A stretch of 64,000 nt of DNA from Pythium myriotylum. Its lineage: Eukaryota; Oomycota; Peronosporomycetes; Pythiales; Pythiaceae. Made by a program: the position numbers and the translations under genes. The DNA is taken from contig JALJCQ010000012.1 in assembly GCA_023091665.1 (NCBI GenBank), forward strand, positions 1 through 64,000, written 5' to 3'. Positions 1 through 8,502 of this stretch are shown here, piece by piece. The notes beneath the pieces were generated by a model. It was given only the letters and a program-made list of their open reading frames with translations, was not told the DNA's origin and made no database searches. Numbering within the stretch: the first letter of the stretch is position 1; the number at the start of each line of letters is the position of its first letter.

Positions 1-605
1 TTCGCTGGACGTACATGGAACGCGGTCGTGAAGCACCGTTTCTTGACCTCAAAATCCGCCGATCCGACACGAGATACGAGACTCGAACTCATGAGAAAGA
101 GCTCAATCTCTATCTCTACATCGCGGCTCAAAGCGCACACCCTCCAGGCGTTCTGAAAGGCCTCATCATCGGCATTGTCCAGAAGTATTACCGCCAGAAC
201 ACCAGGAAGGAAGATTTCCTGTCTCAAGTCAGAGCCTTCTTCCAGCGCCTGGCAGCTCGCGGATACAACTCTAACCAGCTTAGAGACCATTTCCGCGACG
301 CCATCGAAAGAATCGCCAAGCTACAAGAAGAAGCACAACAGACGACGCGGCCAACCACGGAACTCGGCAAGCCCAAGCAAGTCTTCTTGTCTGTGCCTTA
401 TGACCCGAACGGCCCAACTCGGAAACAACTACGAGCTATCTATCAAGCCCACCGTATTGAAGACGAGTTCGCAGCCCACAACATCAAGATCACTGTGTGC
501 TACCGCCGTCCACGGAACCTCCGAGACATACTCTGTCCATCAGAGTTCAGGGCCAACATCTACGACGACCACTTCAAGAACAGCTCGGGAGATGCCATGC
601 ATTAA
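1..605 (+). CDS. Penelope-like RT ORF2, C-terminal part (distal-most copy)
   Basis: This is the C-terminal third of ORF2; the frame is open from the window edge (first full codon at base 3) to TAA at 603-605. It covers the end of the RT core (FLDLKI motif), the thumb-like region and the R-x-x-N-L-R-D-I-L motif that in endonuclease-bearing relatives links RT to GIY-YIG. It stops about 24 residues after that motif. It differs from the other copies by C instead of T at base 124, giving Ala where they have Val. The rest of this copy lies outside the window. Confidence 0.85.
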   Translation, partial: RWTYMERGREAPFLDLKIRRSDTRYETRTHEKELNLYLYIAAQSAHPPGVLKGLIIGIVQKYYRQNTRKEDFLSQVRAFFQRLAARGYNSNQLRDHFRDAIERIAKLQEEAQQTTRPTTELGKPKQVFLSVPYDPNGPTRKQLRAIYQAHRIEDEFAAHNIKITVCYRRPRNLRDILCPSEFRANIYDDHFKNSSGDAMH

Positions 606-850
606 AGCCTGGACCACCCCGGACACGGATGACCGTGCCCTTCCAGCGCGCGAGAACGTGTTTAGCCTTGCTGCTACCCACTCATTTGGAACCATGCCAC
701 AGAGTATGGGGTCGTGCAGTGAAGGCTCACGGAGCGGCTGGCTTGGGATGATCCCCCTCGAAAGGGTAACAGCGAACGCTTGGCATATTGCGAGCAAATT
801 CAAGAATGGCCGCCCGGATCGTGCACTATCTGTCTACAACCCATCCCCGA

Positions 851-886
851 CCCTCAACCCCAAACCCTACCCTAAACCCTAAACCC
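851..886 (+). repeat. Telomere-type C-strand block at the 3' end of each retroelement unit
   Basis: Degenerate then perfect CCCTAAA units; the block ends in CCCTAAACCCTAAACCC. It lies about 245 bp after the ORF2 stop. The same block recurs at 4428-4463, 8005-8040, 11582-11617, 15159-15194 and 18736-18771. TTTAGGG is the oomycete telomere repeat. C-strand repeats following the sense-strand 3' end are what is expected if cDNA synthesis was primed by a telomeric G-strand overhang. A second telomere-like fragment (TCTAAACCCTAGACC) lies near 1285-1299 in the leader of each unit. Confidence 0.85.
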
Positions 887-924
887 AGACGAAAATTTCG
901 GCCAACCCAGTCGAAAAGTTTGTC

Positions 925-1007
925 GAAGGTTCGAGAACGTTCGACCGAACATTCGAGAATATTCCCGAGAATGTTCGAGAATGTTCAACCCAGGACGTCG
1001 AATATTC
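925..1007 (+). promoter_or_regulatory. Heat-shock-element array upstream of retroelement ORF1
   Basis: Three consecutive 22-bp repeats each contain a perfect four-module heat-shock element, GAAnnTTCnnGAAnnTTC, at 925-942, 947-964 and 969-986, separated by 4 bp. A further GAAnnTTC dimer lies at 1000-1007. The GAA and TTC triplets are invariant across the repeats while the linker bases vary. This is the binding pattern of trimeric HSF. Equivalent arrays lie at 4502-4584, 8079-8161, 11656-11738, 15233-15315 and 18810-18892. HSF binding and heat induction are inferred, not shown. Confidence 0.7.
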
Positions 1008-1086
1008 TCACGTGTCTCAAGACCCCAGCAGCACAGACACGCAGACCCAGAACACTCAAGTTCCTGTCCAGCCCTAGAACCCAGAA

Positions 1087-1120
1087 GCGTAGGACTCTAG
1101 CGTAGGACTTTAGCGTAGGC
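1087..1120 (+). repeat. Short 13-bp direct repeat in retroelement leader
   Basis: GCGTAGGACTCTA is followed directly by GCGTAGGACTTTA and then GCGTAGG, that is 2.5 copies of a 13-mer. It lies between the heat-shock-element array and the Inr-like motif in every unit (+3577 bp each). No function is recognised. Confidence 0.6.
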
Positions 1121-1147
1121 ACCCGGGGGCGAGGTCGGCGGTCTTCC

Positions 1148-1164
1148 TCAGTTTTCAATTTTCC
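1148..1164 (+). promoter_or_regulatory. Inr+FPR-like core promoter in retroelement leader
   Basis: TCAGTTTTCAATTTTCC closely matches the oomycete initiator plus flanking promoter region (TCAYTTYNCAWTTT-type), with G in place of the pyrimidine after TCA. It lies about 200 bp upstream of the ORF1 ATG and about 140 bp downstream of the heat-shock-element array. Copies are at 4725, 8302, 11879, 15456 and 19033. It would place transcription start inside the unit and leave a ~200-nt 5' leader. Confidence 0.45.
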
Positions 1165-1348
1165 ACTCAGCACGAAGACGCCCACCGACGAAGACATCAA
1201 GTCGAAAGAGCCCCTGCATCTGTAATAGAGCAACTCTTTGGGTCGTAGTTTCCCTGACCAAGTCTTTGCAAGTCACTTCAAGCCTCTCTAAACCCTAGAC
1301 CAAGCCCCGCGTGACGAAGCAATTAAGGAAAGACTCTCCATCATCGCC

Positions 1349-2257
1349 ATGGATCGTAGTCTGCCGCGCCCACTGATGAAGACCACCCTGGAGTATCTGG
1401 AGCGCTATAAGAAGCTGCACCGGAAGCTCAGCGCGAAGCAAGAGAGCCTCCGCAAGATGCAACAACAACGCGAACGCCAAGAAGTACCCAGATCCCTGCG
1501 AGTACAGGCCAAGCTTGTTGTCTCCAACGAACTCCAGACGGCCCTTCCAACTCGAGTGCTCACGCTGATGGATCAATTCGATGCTCTGAAGCTACAGTTT
1601 CAGCACCAAGCCTTCGATCTCATCCTCAGCGTACAGAAAGCCGAACTCGAACAACTTGAGCTCCAAGTTCAGAAGCTCCGAGACGATTTCCAAGATCGAG
1701 CACTTGAGTACTGCAAGCTCGCATGCAAAGCCGACCCGAACGGCAAGTATGACACTATCAACTGGGATGCCATGGAAGAAGAAGATCGAGACGAGAACGC
1801 ATATGTCGACATCTACCACCATGCCAAGGACGAGTTCGAAGCTCGCCTGACCCAGTTTGAGCTTGCGGAACGATACAGCCAAGCTGATGCGAGCATCCGA
1901 CTCGTCGACAAGCAAGCCAAGCAAGCCGCGGCTGCCGACATGGAGGTGGAAACTCCAAACCAGGATCTCGTGAACGTGTTGATTGATCGCAAGCTACAAT
2001 CGATCAAGAACGAACTACGACAGCTCCGTATCGACCGGAAGGTTCCAAAGCAACAGGAACGAAAAAACGCCAGAGCTGGCGCGAAGGGTGCGACCGTCAG
2101 CAAGAACAAGAAGCACCCTGCACCAAAGGCCGACGCCGCAAAGGGAACTTCCGCCTCAAACAGCGGAAGAAACGGCAACACGCGAAGCGCAAGCAAAAGG
2201 AAAAGGAGCAACGCCGCCGACAAACCGCCGCGCGGCGCCAAAACCGCGCGATCATAA
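1349..2257 (+). CDS. Retroelement ORF1: coiled-coil protein with basic tail (unit 1)
   Basis: 302 residues starting at an ATG in good context (gccATGg). The first ~130 residues are heptad-like and charged (predicted coiled coil), a mixed acidic segment follows, and the last ~80 residues are rich in Lys, Arg and Ala, with KRKRS near the end. It resembles no named domain that I recognise. Position and composition suggest an RNA-binding or chaperone-like, Gag-type partner of the RT, which is inference. The 3' end overlaps the ORF2 frame by 271 nt and contains the slippery site at 2062-2068. This copy has Asp in the MDQFD motif (G at 1571), a variant shared only with the last unit. Confidence 0.8.
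   Translation: MDRSLPRPLMKTTLEYLERYKKLHRKLSAKQESLRKMQQQRERQEVPRSLRVQAKLVVSNELQTALPTRVLTLMDQFDALKLQFQHQAFDLILSVQKAELEQLELQVQKLRDDFQDRALEYCKLACKADPNGKYDTINWDAMEEEDRDENAYVDIYHHAKDEFEARLTQFELAERYSQADASIRLVDKQAKQAAAADMEVETPNQDLVNVLIDRKLQSIKNELRQLRIDRKVPKQQERKNARAGAKGATVSKNKKHPAPKADAAKGTSASNSGRNGNTRSASKRKRSNAADKPPRGAKTARS
2062..2101 (+). promoter_or_regulatory. Predicted -1 ribosomal frameshift signal linking ORF1 to ORF2
   Basis: The heptamer A AAA AAC at 2062-2068 is in the correct ORF1 phase (cgA AAA AAC). After a 6-nt spacer, bases 2075-2081 pair with 2095-2101 (7 bp, one G-U), and the stem can extend by two pairs past a 2-nt bulge. The ORF2 frame is exactly -1 relative to ORF1, is open from 1987 and contains no ATG before 2725, which lies inside the conserved RT N-terminus. 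Slippage would give a fusion of about 944 residues. Copies are at 5639, 9216, 12793, 16370 and 19947. A pseudoknot was not evaluated. Confidence 0.75.
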
Positions 2258-4182
2258 GACGCGACCGCTCGGATCTCTTCAACGCCAGTTTGATCTTCGG
2301 CTGTCGTAGGGCTTGTGATGTGGACGCATTGCCTCGCAATCTCGCGTTCCACAATCTCACACCACGTGGCACCAAGATTCCACCAGGTCTGAAGAGACTC
2401 CTGGGTCTGAACCTCAAGTTCTGCCCGACACCTCCGCCGCAACGCTCTTCCCTCTCGCCAGTTACCATCTTCCCCAAACTCGTCCGGTCTCTTCGAATTG
2501 CAGTCCAGTTTGCTGACTCCAGCGACCGCGACTACAACTCGAAGATCTACGTTCCAAACCTTGCTTTCCAGCCAAACCACCTGCCACGCCATCAAGAAGA
2601 TTTACTGGAGTCGATCAAGTCACACGCGACCGAACTCATTGCACAGTATCCCTTCCGACACAAGTTCAACCTCGACAGCAACCAACGCAACTTGCTACGA
2701 TTGCTACGAAATGATCCGAACTTGATGGTCGTGCAGGCAGACAAGAACCTCGGCCCGACGCTCATGCTTCGATCACAGTACACTTCCATGTGTCTTGATC
2801 ACCTGAGTGACGAGGAGACATACACGCCATTGTATCGTCTTCCCAACGGACCAGAGACCCAGATCCAACGGATCGCAGCCAAAGTGAACCTGATCTACAT
2901 GCTACTCAACTACCAGTACCGTGAAGATCCAGTCATCCAACGACAAGTTGCTGTCATCAAGTGTAATCCAAGTTCGTGCAAGTTAGGACGCTTCTATGGC
3001 CTGATAAAGCTCCACAAGGAGGATCTCGCCATTCGCCCTATCATTGCCAGCTGCGGAACACCGACAGCCGGTCTCTCGAAGTGGATCGATTTCCAGTTGC
3101 AAGACATGCTCCAGCGACAGCCATCGTACCTTCGAGACTCCGACACGCTGCTGACTGAACTTCGACAGATTCAGCCCAGCCCCAAGCATCGTTTGTTCAC
3201 ATTTGACGCCGTCTCGCTCTACACCAACATCCCCACCAACATCGGCATCGCAACAATCAAAGCCATGCTCCAAGAAGAGAAGCATCGCTTCGAGAATGTG
3301 ATCGTCCAAGGTCTCGACTACATCATGAACGAGAACTTGTTCATGTTCGGAGACTGCGTGTGGAAGCAAATCAAGGGCACCGCCATGGGAACACCATGTG
3401 CCCCCACGTACGCATCACTCTACGTAGCGTATCACGAGCGAAGCATCCTTCGAGAGTTCAGCAACTACATCGTGCTCTACAAGCGCTACATCGACGACGT
3501 GTTTTTGATTTGGCAAGACGGAAAAGATCCCCGTGCTTTCGAACTCTTCAAGATCCGCCTCAACACGATTCCAGGACTTCGCTGGACGTACATGGAACGC
3601 GGTCGTGAAGCACCGTTTCTTGACCTCAAAATCCGCCGATCCGACACGAGATACGAGACTCGAACTCATGAGAAAGAGCTCAATCTCTATCTCTACATCG
3701 TGGCTCAAAGCGCACACCCTCCAGGCGTTCTGAAAGGCCTCATCATCGGCATTGTCCAGAAGTATTACCGCCAGAACACCAGGAAGGAAGATTTCCTGTC
3801 TCAAGTCAGAGCCTTCTTCCAGCGCCTGGCAGCTCGCGGATACAACTCTAACCAGCTTAGAGACCATTTCCGCGACGCCATCGAAAGAATCGCCAAGCTA
3901 CAAGAAGAAGCACAACAGACGACGCGGCCAACCACGGAACTCGGCAAGCCCAAGCAAGTCTTCTTGTCTGTGCCTTATGACCCGAACGGCCCAACTCGGA
4001 AACAACTACGAGCTATCTATCAAGCCCACCGTATTGAAGACGAGTTCGCAGCCCACAACATCAAGATCACTGTGTGCTACCGCCGTCCACGGAACCTCCG
4101 AGACATACTCTGTCCATCAGAGTTCAGGGCCAACATCTACGACGACCACTTCAAGAACAGCTCGGGAGATGCCATGCATTAA
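2068..4182 (+). CDS. Penelope-like reverse transcriptase ORF2, no GIY-YIG domain (unit 1)
   Basis: The frame is open from 1987; 2068 is the first codon after the predicted -1 slip, and about 74 basic residues precede the TTG at 2290. Numbering from 2290, it has the Penelope N-terminal LNLKFCPTP motif (~40-49), FYGLIKLHK (235-243), RPIIAS (249-254), motif A FDAVSLYTNIP (D306), motif B GTAMGTPCAP (363-372), motif C YIDDVFLIW (D402, D403), FLDLKI (443-448) and the R-x-x-N-L-R-D-I-L linker (~598-607). All three catalytic Asp are present. The protein ends at 630, leaving no room for a GIY-YIG endonuclease, so target priming probably uses a pre-existing 3' end such as a telomere. Confidence 0.9.
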   Translation, partial: RQSWREGCDRQQEQEAPCTKGRRRKGNFRLKQRKKRQHAKRKQKEKEQRRRQTAARRQNRAIIRRDRSDLFNASLIFGCRRACDVDALPRNLAFHNLTPRGTKIPPGLKRLLGLNLKFCPTPPPQRSSLSPVTIFPKLVRSLRIAVQFADSSDRDYNSKIYVPNLAFQPNHLPRHQEDLLESIKSHATELIAQYPFRHKFNLDSNQRNLLRLLRNDPNLMVVQADKNLGPTLMLRSQYTSMCLDHLSDEETYTPLYRLPNGPETQIQRIAAKVNLIYMLLNYQYREDPVIQRQVAVIKCNPSSCKLGRFYGLIKLHKEDLAIRPIIASCGTPTAGLSKWIDFQLQDMLQRQPSYLRDSDTLLTELRQIQPSPKHRLFTFDAVSLYTNIPTNIGIATIKAMLQEEKHRFENVIVQGLDYIMNENLFMFGDCVWKQIKGTAMGTPCAPTYASLYVAYHERSILREFSNYIVLYKRYIDDVFLIWQDGKDPRAFELFKIRLNTIPGLRWTYMERGREAPFLDLKIRRSDTRYETRTHEKELNLYLYIVAQSAHPPGVLKGLIIGIVQKYYRQNTRKEDFLSQVRAFFQRLAARGYNSNQLRDHFRDAIERIAKLQEEAQQTTRPTTELGKPKQVFLSVPYDPNGPTRKQLRAIYQAHRIEDEFAAHNIKITVCYRRPRNLRDILCPSEFRANIYDDHFKNSSGDAMH

Positions 4183-4925
4183 AGCCTGGACCACCCCGGA
4201 CACGGATGACCGTGCCCTTCCAGCGCGCGAGAACGTGTTTAGCCTTGCTGCTACCCACTCATTTGGAACCATGCCACAGAGTATGGGGTCGTGCAGTGAA
4301 GGCTCACGGAGCGGCTGGCTTGGGATGATCCCCCTCGAAAGGGTAACAGCGAACGCTTGGCATATTGCGAGCAAATTCAAGAATGGCCGCCCGGATCGTG
4401 CACTATCTGTCTACAACCCATCCCCGACCCTCAACCCCAAACCCTACCCTAAACCCTAAACCCAGACGAAAATTTCGGCCAACCCAGTCGAAAAGTTTGT
4501 CGAAGGTTCGAGAACGTTCGACCGAACATTCGAGAATATTCCCGAGAATGTTCGAGAATGTTCAACCCAGGACGTCGAATATTCTCACGTGTCTCAAGAC
4601 CCCAGCAGCACAGACACGCAGACCCAGAACACTCAAGTTCCTGTCCAGCCCTAGAACCCAGAAGCGTAGGACTCTAGCGTAGGACTTTAGCGTAGGCACC
4701 CGGGGGCGAGGTCGGCGGTCTTCCTCAGTTTTCAATTTTCCACTCAGCACGAAGACGCCCACCGACGAAGACATCAAGTCGAAAGAGCCCCTGCATCTGT
4801 AATAGAGCAACTCTTTGGGTCGTAGTTTCCCTGACCAAGTCTTTGCAAGTCACTTCAAGCCTCTCTAAACCCTAGACCAAGCCCCGCGTGACGAAGCAAT
4901 TAAGGAAAGACTCTCCATCATCGCC

Positions 4926-5834
4926 ATGGATCGTAGTCTGCCGCGCCCACTGATGAAGACCACCCTGGAGTATCTGGAGCGCTATAAGAAGCTGCACCGG
5001 AAGCTCAGCGCGAAGCAAGAGAGCCTCCGCAAGATGCAACAACAACGCGAACGCCAAGAAGTACCCAGATCCCTGCGAGTACAGGCCAAGCTTGTTGTCT
5101 CCAACGAACTCCAGACGGCCCTTCCAACTCGAGTGCTCACGCTGATGAATCAATTCGATGCTCTGAAGCTACAGTTTCAGCACCAAGCCTTCGATCTCAT
5201 CCTCAGCGTACAGAAAGCCGAACTCGAACAACTTGAGCTCCAAGTTCAGAAGCTCCGAGACGATTTCCAAGATCGAGCACTTGAGTACTGCAAGCTCGCA
5301 TGCAAAGCCGACCCGAACGGCAAGTATGACACTATCAACTGGGATGCCATGGAAGAAGAAGATCGAGACGAGAACGCATATGTCGACATCTACCACCATG
5401 CCAAGGACGAGTTCGAAGCTCGCCTGACCCAGTTTGAGCTTGCGGAACGATACAGCCAAGCTGATGCGAGCATCCGACTCGTCGACAAGCAAGCCAAGCA
5501 AGCCGCGGCTGCCGACATGGAGGTGGAAACTCCAAACCAGGATCTCGTGAACGTGTTGATTGATCGCAAGCTACAATCGATCAAGAACGAACTACGACAG
5601 CTCCGTATCGACCGGAAGGTTCCAAAGCAACAGGAACGAAAAAACGCCAGAGCTGGCGCGAAGGGTGCGACCGTCAGCAAGAACAAGAAGCACCCTGCAC
5701 CAAAGGCCGACGCCGCAAAGGGAACTTCCGCCTCAAACAGCGGAAGAAACGGCAACACGCGAAGCGCAAGCAAAAGGAAAAGGAGCAACGCCGCCGACAA
5801 ACCGCCGCGCGGCGCCAAAACCGCGCGATCATAA
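4926..5834 (+). CDS. Retroelement ORF1 (unit 2)
   Basis: Same 302-residue protein as at 1349-2257 with one change: Asn replaces Asp in MNQFD (A at 5148). The ATG context, coiled coil, basic tail and overlap with ORF2 are unchanged, and the slippery heptamer lies at 5639-5645. Confidence 0.8.
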   Translation: MDRSLPRPLMKTTLEYLERYKKLHRKLSAKQESLRKMQQQRERQEVPRSLRVQAKLVVSNELQTALPTRVLTLMNQFDALKLQFQHQAFDLILSVQKAELEQLELQVQKLRDDFQDRALEYCKLACKADPNGKYDTINWDAMEEEDRDENAYVDIYHHAKDEFEARLTQFELAERYSQADASIRLVDKQAKQAAAADMEVETPNQDLVNVLIDRKLQSIKNELRQLRIDRKVPKQQERKNARAGAKGATVSKNKKHPAPKADAAKGTSASNSGRNGNTRSASKRKRSNAADKPPRGAKTARS

Positions 5835-7759
5835 GACGCGACCGCTCGGATCTCTTCAACGCCAGTTTGATCTTCGGCTGTCGTAGGGCTTGTGATGTGG
5901 ACGCATTGCCTCGCAATCTCGCGTTCCACAATCTCACACCACGTGGCACCAAGATTCCACCAGGTCTGAAGAGACTCCTGGGTCTGAACCTCAAGTTCTG
6001 CCCGACACCTCCGCCGCAACGCTCTTCCCTCTCGCCAGTTACCATCTTCCCCAAACTCGTCCGGTCTCTTCGAATTGCAGTCCAGTTTGCTGACTCCAGC
6101 GACCGCGACTACAACTCGAAGATCTACGTTCCAAACCTTGCTTTCCAGCCAAACCACCTGCCACGCCATCAAGAAGATTTACTGGAGTCGATCAAGTCAC
6201 ACGCGACCGAACTCATTGCACAGTATCCCTTCCGACACAAGTTCAACCTCGACAGCAACCAACGCAACTTGCTACGATTGCTACGAAATGATCCGAACTT
6301 GATGGTCGTGCAGGCAGACAAGAACCTCGGCCCGACGCTCATGCTTCGATCACAGTACACTTCCATGTGTCTTGATCACCTGAGTGACGAGGAGACATAC
6401 ACGCCATTGTATCGTCTTCCCAACGGACCAGAGACCCAGATCCAACGGATCGCAGCCAAAGTGAACCTGATCTACATGCTACTCAACTACCAGTACCGTG
6501 AAGATCCAGTCATCCAACGACAAGTTGCTGTCATCAAGTGTAATCCAAGTTCGTGCAAGTTAGGACGCTTCTATGGCCTGATAAAGCTCCACAAGGAGGA
6601 TCTCGCCATTCGCCCTATCATTGCCAGCTGCGGAACACCGACAGCCGGTCTCTCGAAGTGGATCGATTTCCAGTTGCAAGACATGCTCCAGCGACAGCCA
6701 TCGTACCTTCGAGACTCCGACACGCTGCTGACTGAACTTCGACAGATTCAGCCCAGCCCCAAGCATCGTTTGTTCACATTTGACGCCGTCTCGCTCTACA
6801 CCAACATCCCCACCAACATCGGCATCGCAACAATCAAAGCCATGCTCCAAGAAGAGAAGCATCGCTTCGAGAATGTGATCGTCCAAGGTCTCGACTACAT
6901 CATGAACGAGAACTTGTTCATGTTCGGAGACTGCGTGTGGAAGCAAATCAAGGGCACCGCCATGGGAACACCATGTGCCCCCACGTACGCATCACTCTAC
7001 GTAGCGTATCACGAGCGAAGCATCCTTCGAGAGTTCAGCAACTACATCGTGCTCTACAAGCGCTACATCGACGACGTGTTTTTGATTTGGCAAGACGGAA
7101 AAGATCCCCGTGCTTTCGAACTCTTCAAGATCCGCCTCAACACGATTCCAGGACTTCGCTGGACGTACATGGAACGCGGTCGTGAAGCACCGTTTCTTGA
7201 CCTCAAAATCCGCCGATCCGACACGAGATACGAGACTCGAACTCATGAGAAAGAGCTCAATCTCTATCTCTACATCGTGGCTCAAAGCGCACACCCTCCA
7301 GGCGTTCTGAAAGGCCTCATCATCGGCATTGTCCAGAAGTATTACCGCCAGAACACCAGGAAGGAAGATTTCCTGTCTCAAGTCAGAGCCTTCTTCCAGC
7401 GCCTGGCAGCTCGCGGATACAACTCTAACCAGCTTAGAGACCATTTCCGCGACGCCATCGAAAGAATCGCCAAGCTACAAGAAGAAGCACAACAGACGAC
7501 GCGGCCAACCACGGAACTCGGCAAGCCCAAGCAAGTCTTCTTGTCTGTGCCTTATGACCCGAACGGCCCAACTCGGAAACAACTACGAGCTATCTATCAA
7601 GCCCACCGTATTGAAGACGAGTTCGCAGCCCACAACATCAAGATCACTGTGTGCTACCGCCGTCCACGGAACCTCCGAGACATACTCTGTCCATCAGAGT
7701 TCAGGGCCAACATCTACGACGACCACTTCAAGAACAGCTCGGGAGATGCCATGCATTAA
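5645..7759 (+). CDS. Penelope-like reverse transcriptase ORF2 (unit 2)
   Basis: Identical in protein to the unit-1 RT; all catalytic motifs are intact and there is no endonuclease domain. The start is given as the first codon after the predicted -1 slip; the first in-frame ATG is internal to the RT N-terminal region. Confidence 0.9.
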   Translation, partial: RQSWREGCDRQQEQEAPCTKGRRRKGNFRLKQRKKRQHAKRKQKEKEQRRRQTAARRQNRAIIRRDRSDLFNASLIFGCRRACDVDALPRNLAFHNLTPRGTKIPPGLKRLLGLNLKFCPTPPPQRSSLSPVTIFPKLVRSLRIAVQFADSSDRDYNSKIYVPNLAFQPNHLPRHQEDLLESIKSHATELIAQYPFRHKFNLDSNQRNLLRLLRNDPNLMVVQADKNLGPTLMLRSQYTSMCLDHLSDEETYTPLYRLPNGPETQIQRIAAKVNLIYMLLNYQYREDPVIQRQVAVIKCNPSSCKLGRFYGLIKLHKEDLAIRPIIASCGTPTAGLSKWIDFQLQDMLQRQPSYLRDSDTLLTELRQIQPSPKHRLFTFDAVSLYTNIPTNIGIATIKAMLQEEKHRFENVIVQGLDYIMNENLFMFGDCVWKQIKGTAMGTPCAPTYASLYVAYHERSILREFSNYIVLYKRYIDDVFLIWQDGKDPRAFELFKIRLNTIPGLRWTYMERGREAPFLDLKIRRSDTRYETRTHEKELNLYLYIVAQSAHPPGVLKGLIIGIVQKYYRQNTRKEDFLSQVRAFFQRLAARGYNSNQLRDHFRDAIERIAKLQEEAQQTTRPTTELGKPKQVFLSVPYDPNGPTRKQLRAIYQAHRIEDEFAAHNIKITVCYRRPRNLRDILCPSEFRANIYDDHFKNSSGDAMH

Positions 7760-8502
7760 AGCCTGGACCACCCCGGACACGGATGACCGTGCCCTTCCAG
7801 CGCGCGAGAACGTGTTTAGCCTTGCTGCTACCCACTCATTTGGAACCATGCCACAGAGTATGGGGTCGTGCAGTGAAGGCTCACGGAGCGGCTGGCTTGG
7901 GATGATCCCCCTCGAAAGGGTAACAGCGAACGCTTGGCATATTGCGAGCAAATTCAAGAATGGCCGCCCGGATCGTGCACTATCTGTCTACAACCCATCC
8001 CCGACCCTCAACCCCAAACCCTACCCTAAACCCTAAACCCAGACGAAAATTTCGGCCAACCCAGTCGAAAAGTTTGTCGAAGGTTCGAGAACGTTCGACC
8101 GAACATTCGAGAATATTCCCGAGAATGTTCGAGAATGTTCAACCCAGGACGTCGAATATTCTCACGTGTCTCAAGACCCCAGCAGCACAGACACGCAGAC
8201 CCAGAACACTCAAGTTCCTGTCCAGCCCTAGAACCCAGAAGCGTAGGACTCTAGCGTAGGACTTTAGCGTAGGCACCCGGGGGCGAGGTCGGCGGTCTTC
8301 CTCAGTTTTCAATTTTCCACTCAGCACGAAGACGCCCACCGACGAAGACATCAAGTCGAAAGAGCCCCTGCATCTGTAATAGAGCAACTCTTTGGGTCGT
8401 AGTTTCCCTGACCAAGTCTTTGCAAGTCACTTCAAGCCTCTCTAAACCCTAGACCAAGCCCCGCGTGACGAAGCAATTAAGGAAAGACTCTCCATCATCG
8501 CC

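Noticed and set aside
175..882. Other long frames inside the array, including the 235-residue Ser/Thr-rich frame and the minus-strand 260-residue frame
   Set aside because: They are shadows of ORF1/ORF2 or of GC-biased codons, repeated identically with the unit and without domains.
606..1348. Hammerhead ribozyme in the retroelement leader or 3' region, as known from other Penelope-like elements
   Set aside because: No CUGANGA...GAAA core with suitable stem II spacing was found by eye on either strand; GGGATGATCCCCCTCGAAAGGG near 746-766 is only superficially similar. A covariance-model search would settle it.
2290..4182. ORF2 starting at the TTG at 2290 or at the ATG at 2725
   Set aside because: The TTG is in no special context and the ATG would remove conserved RT N-terminal motifs; the frame is open and protein-like upstream to 1987, which fits frameshifting better.
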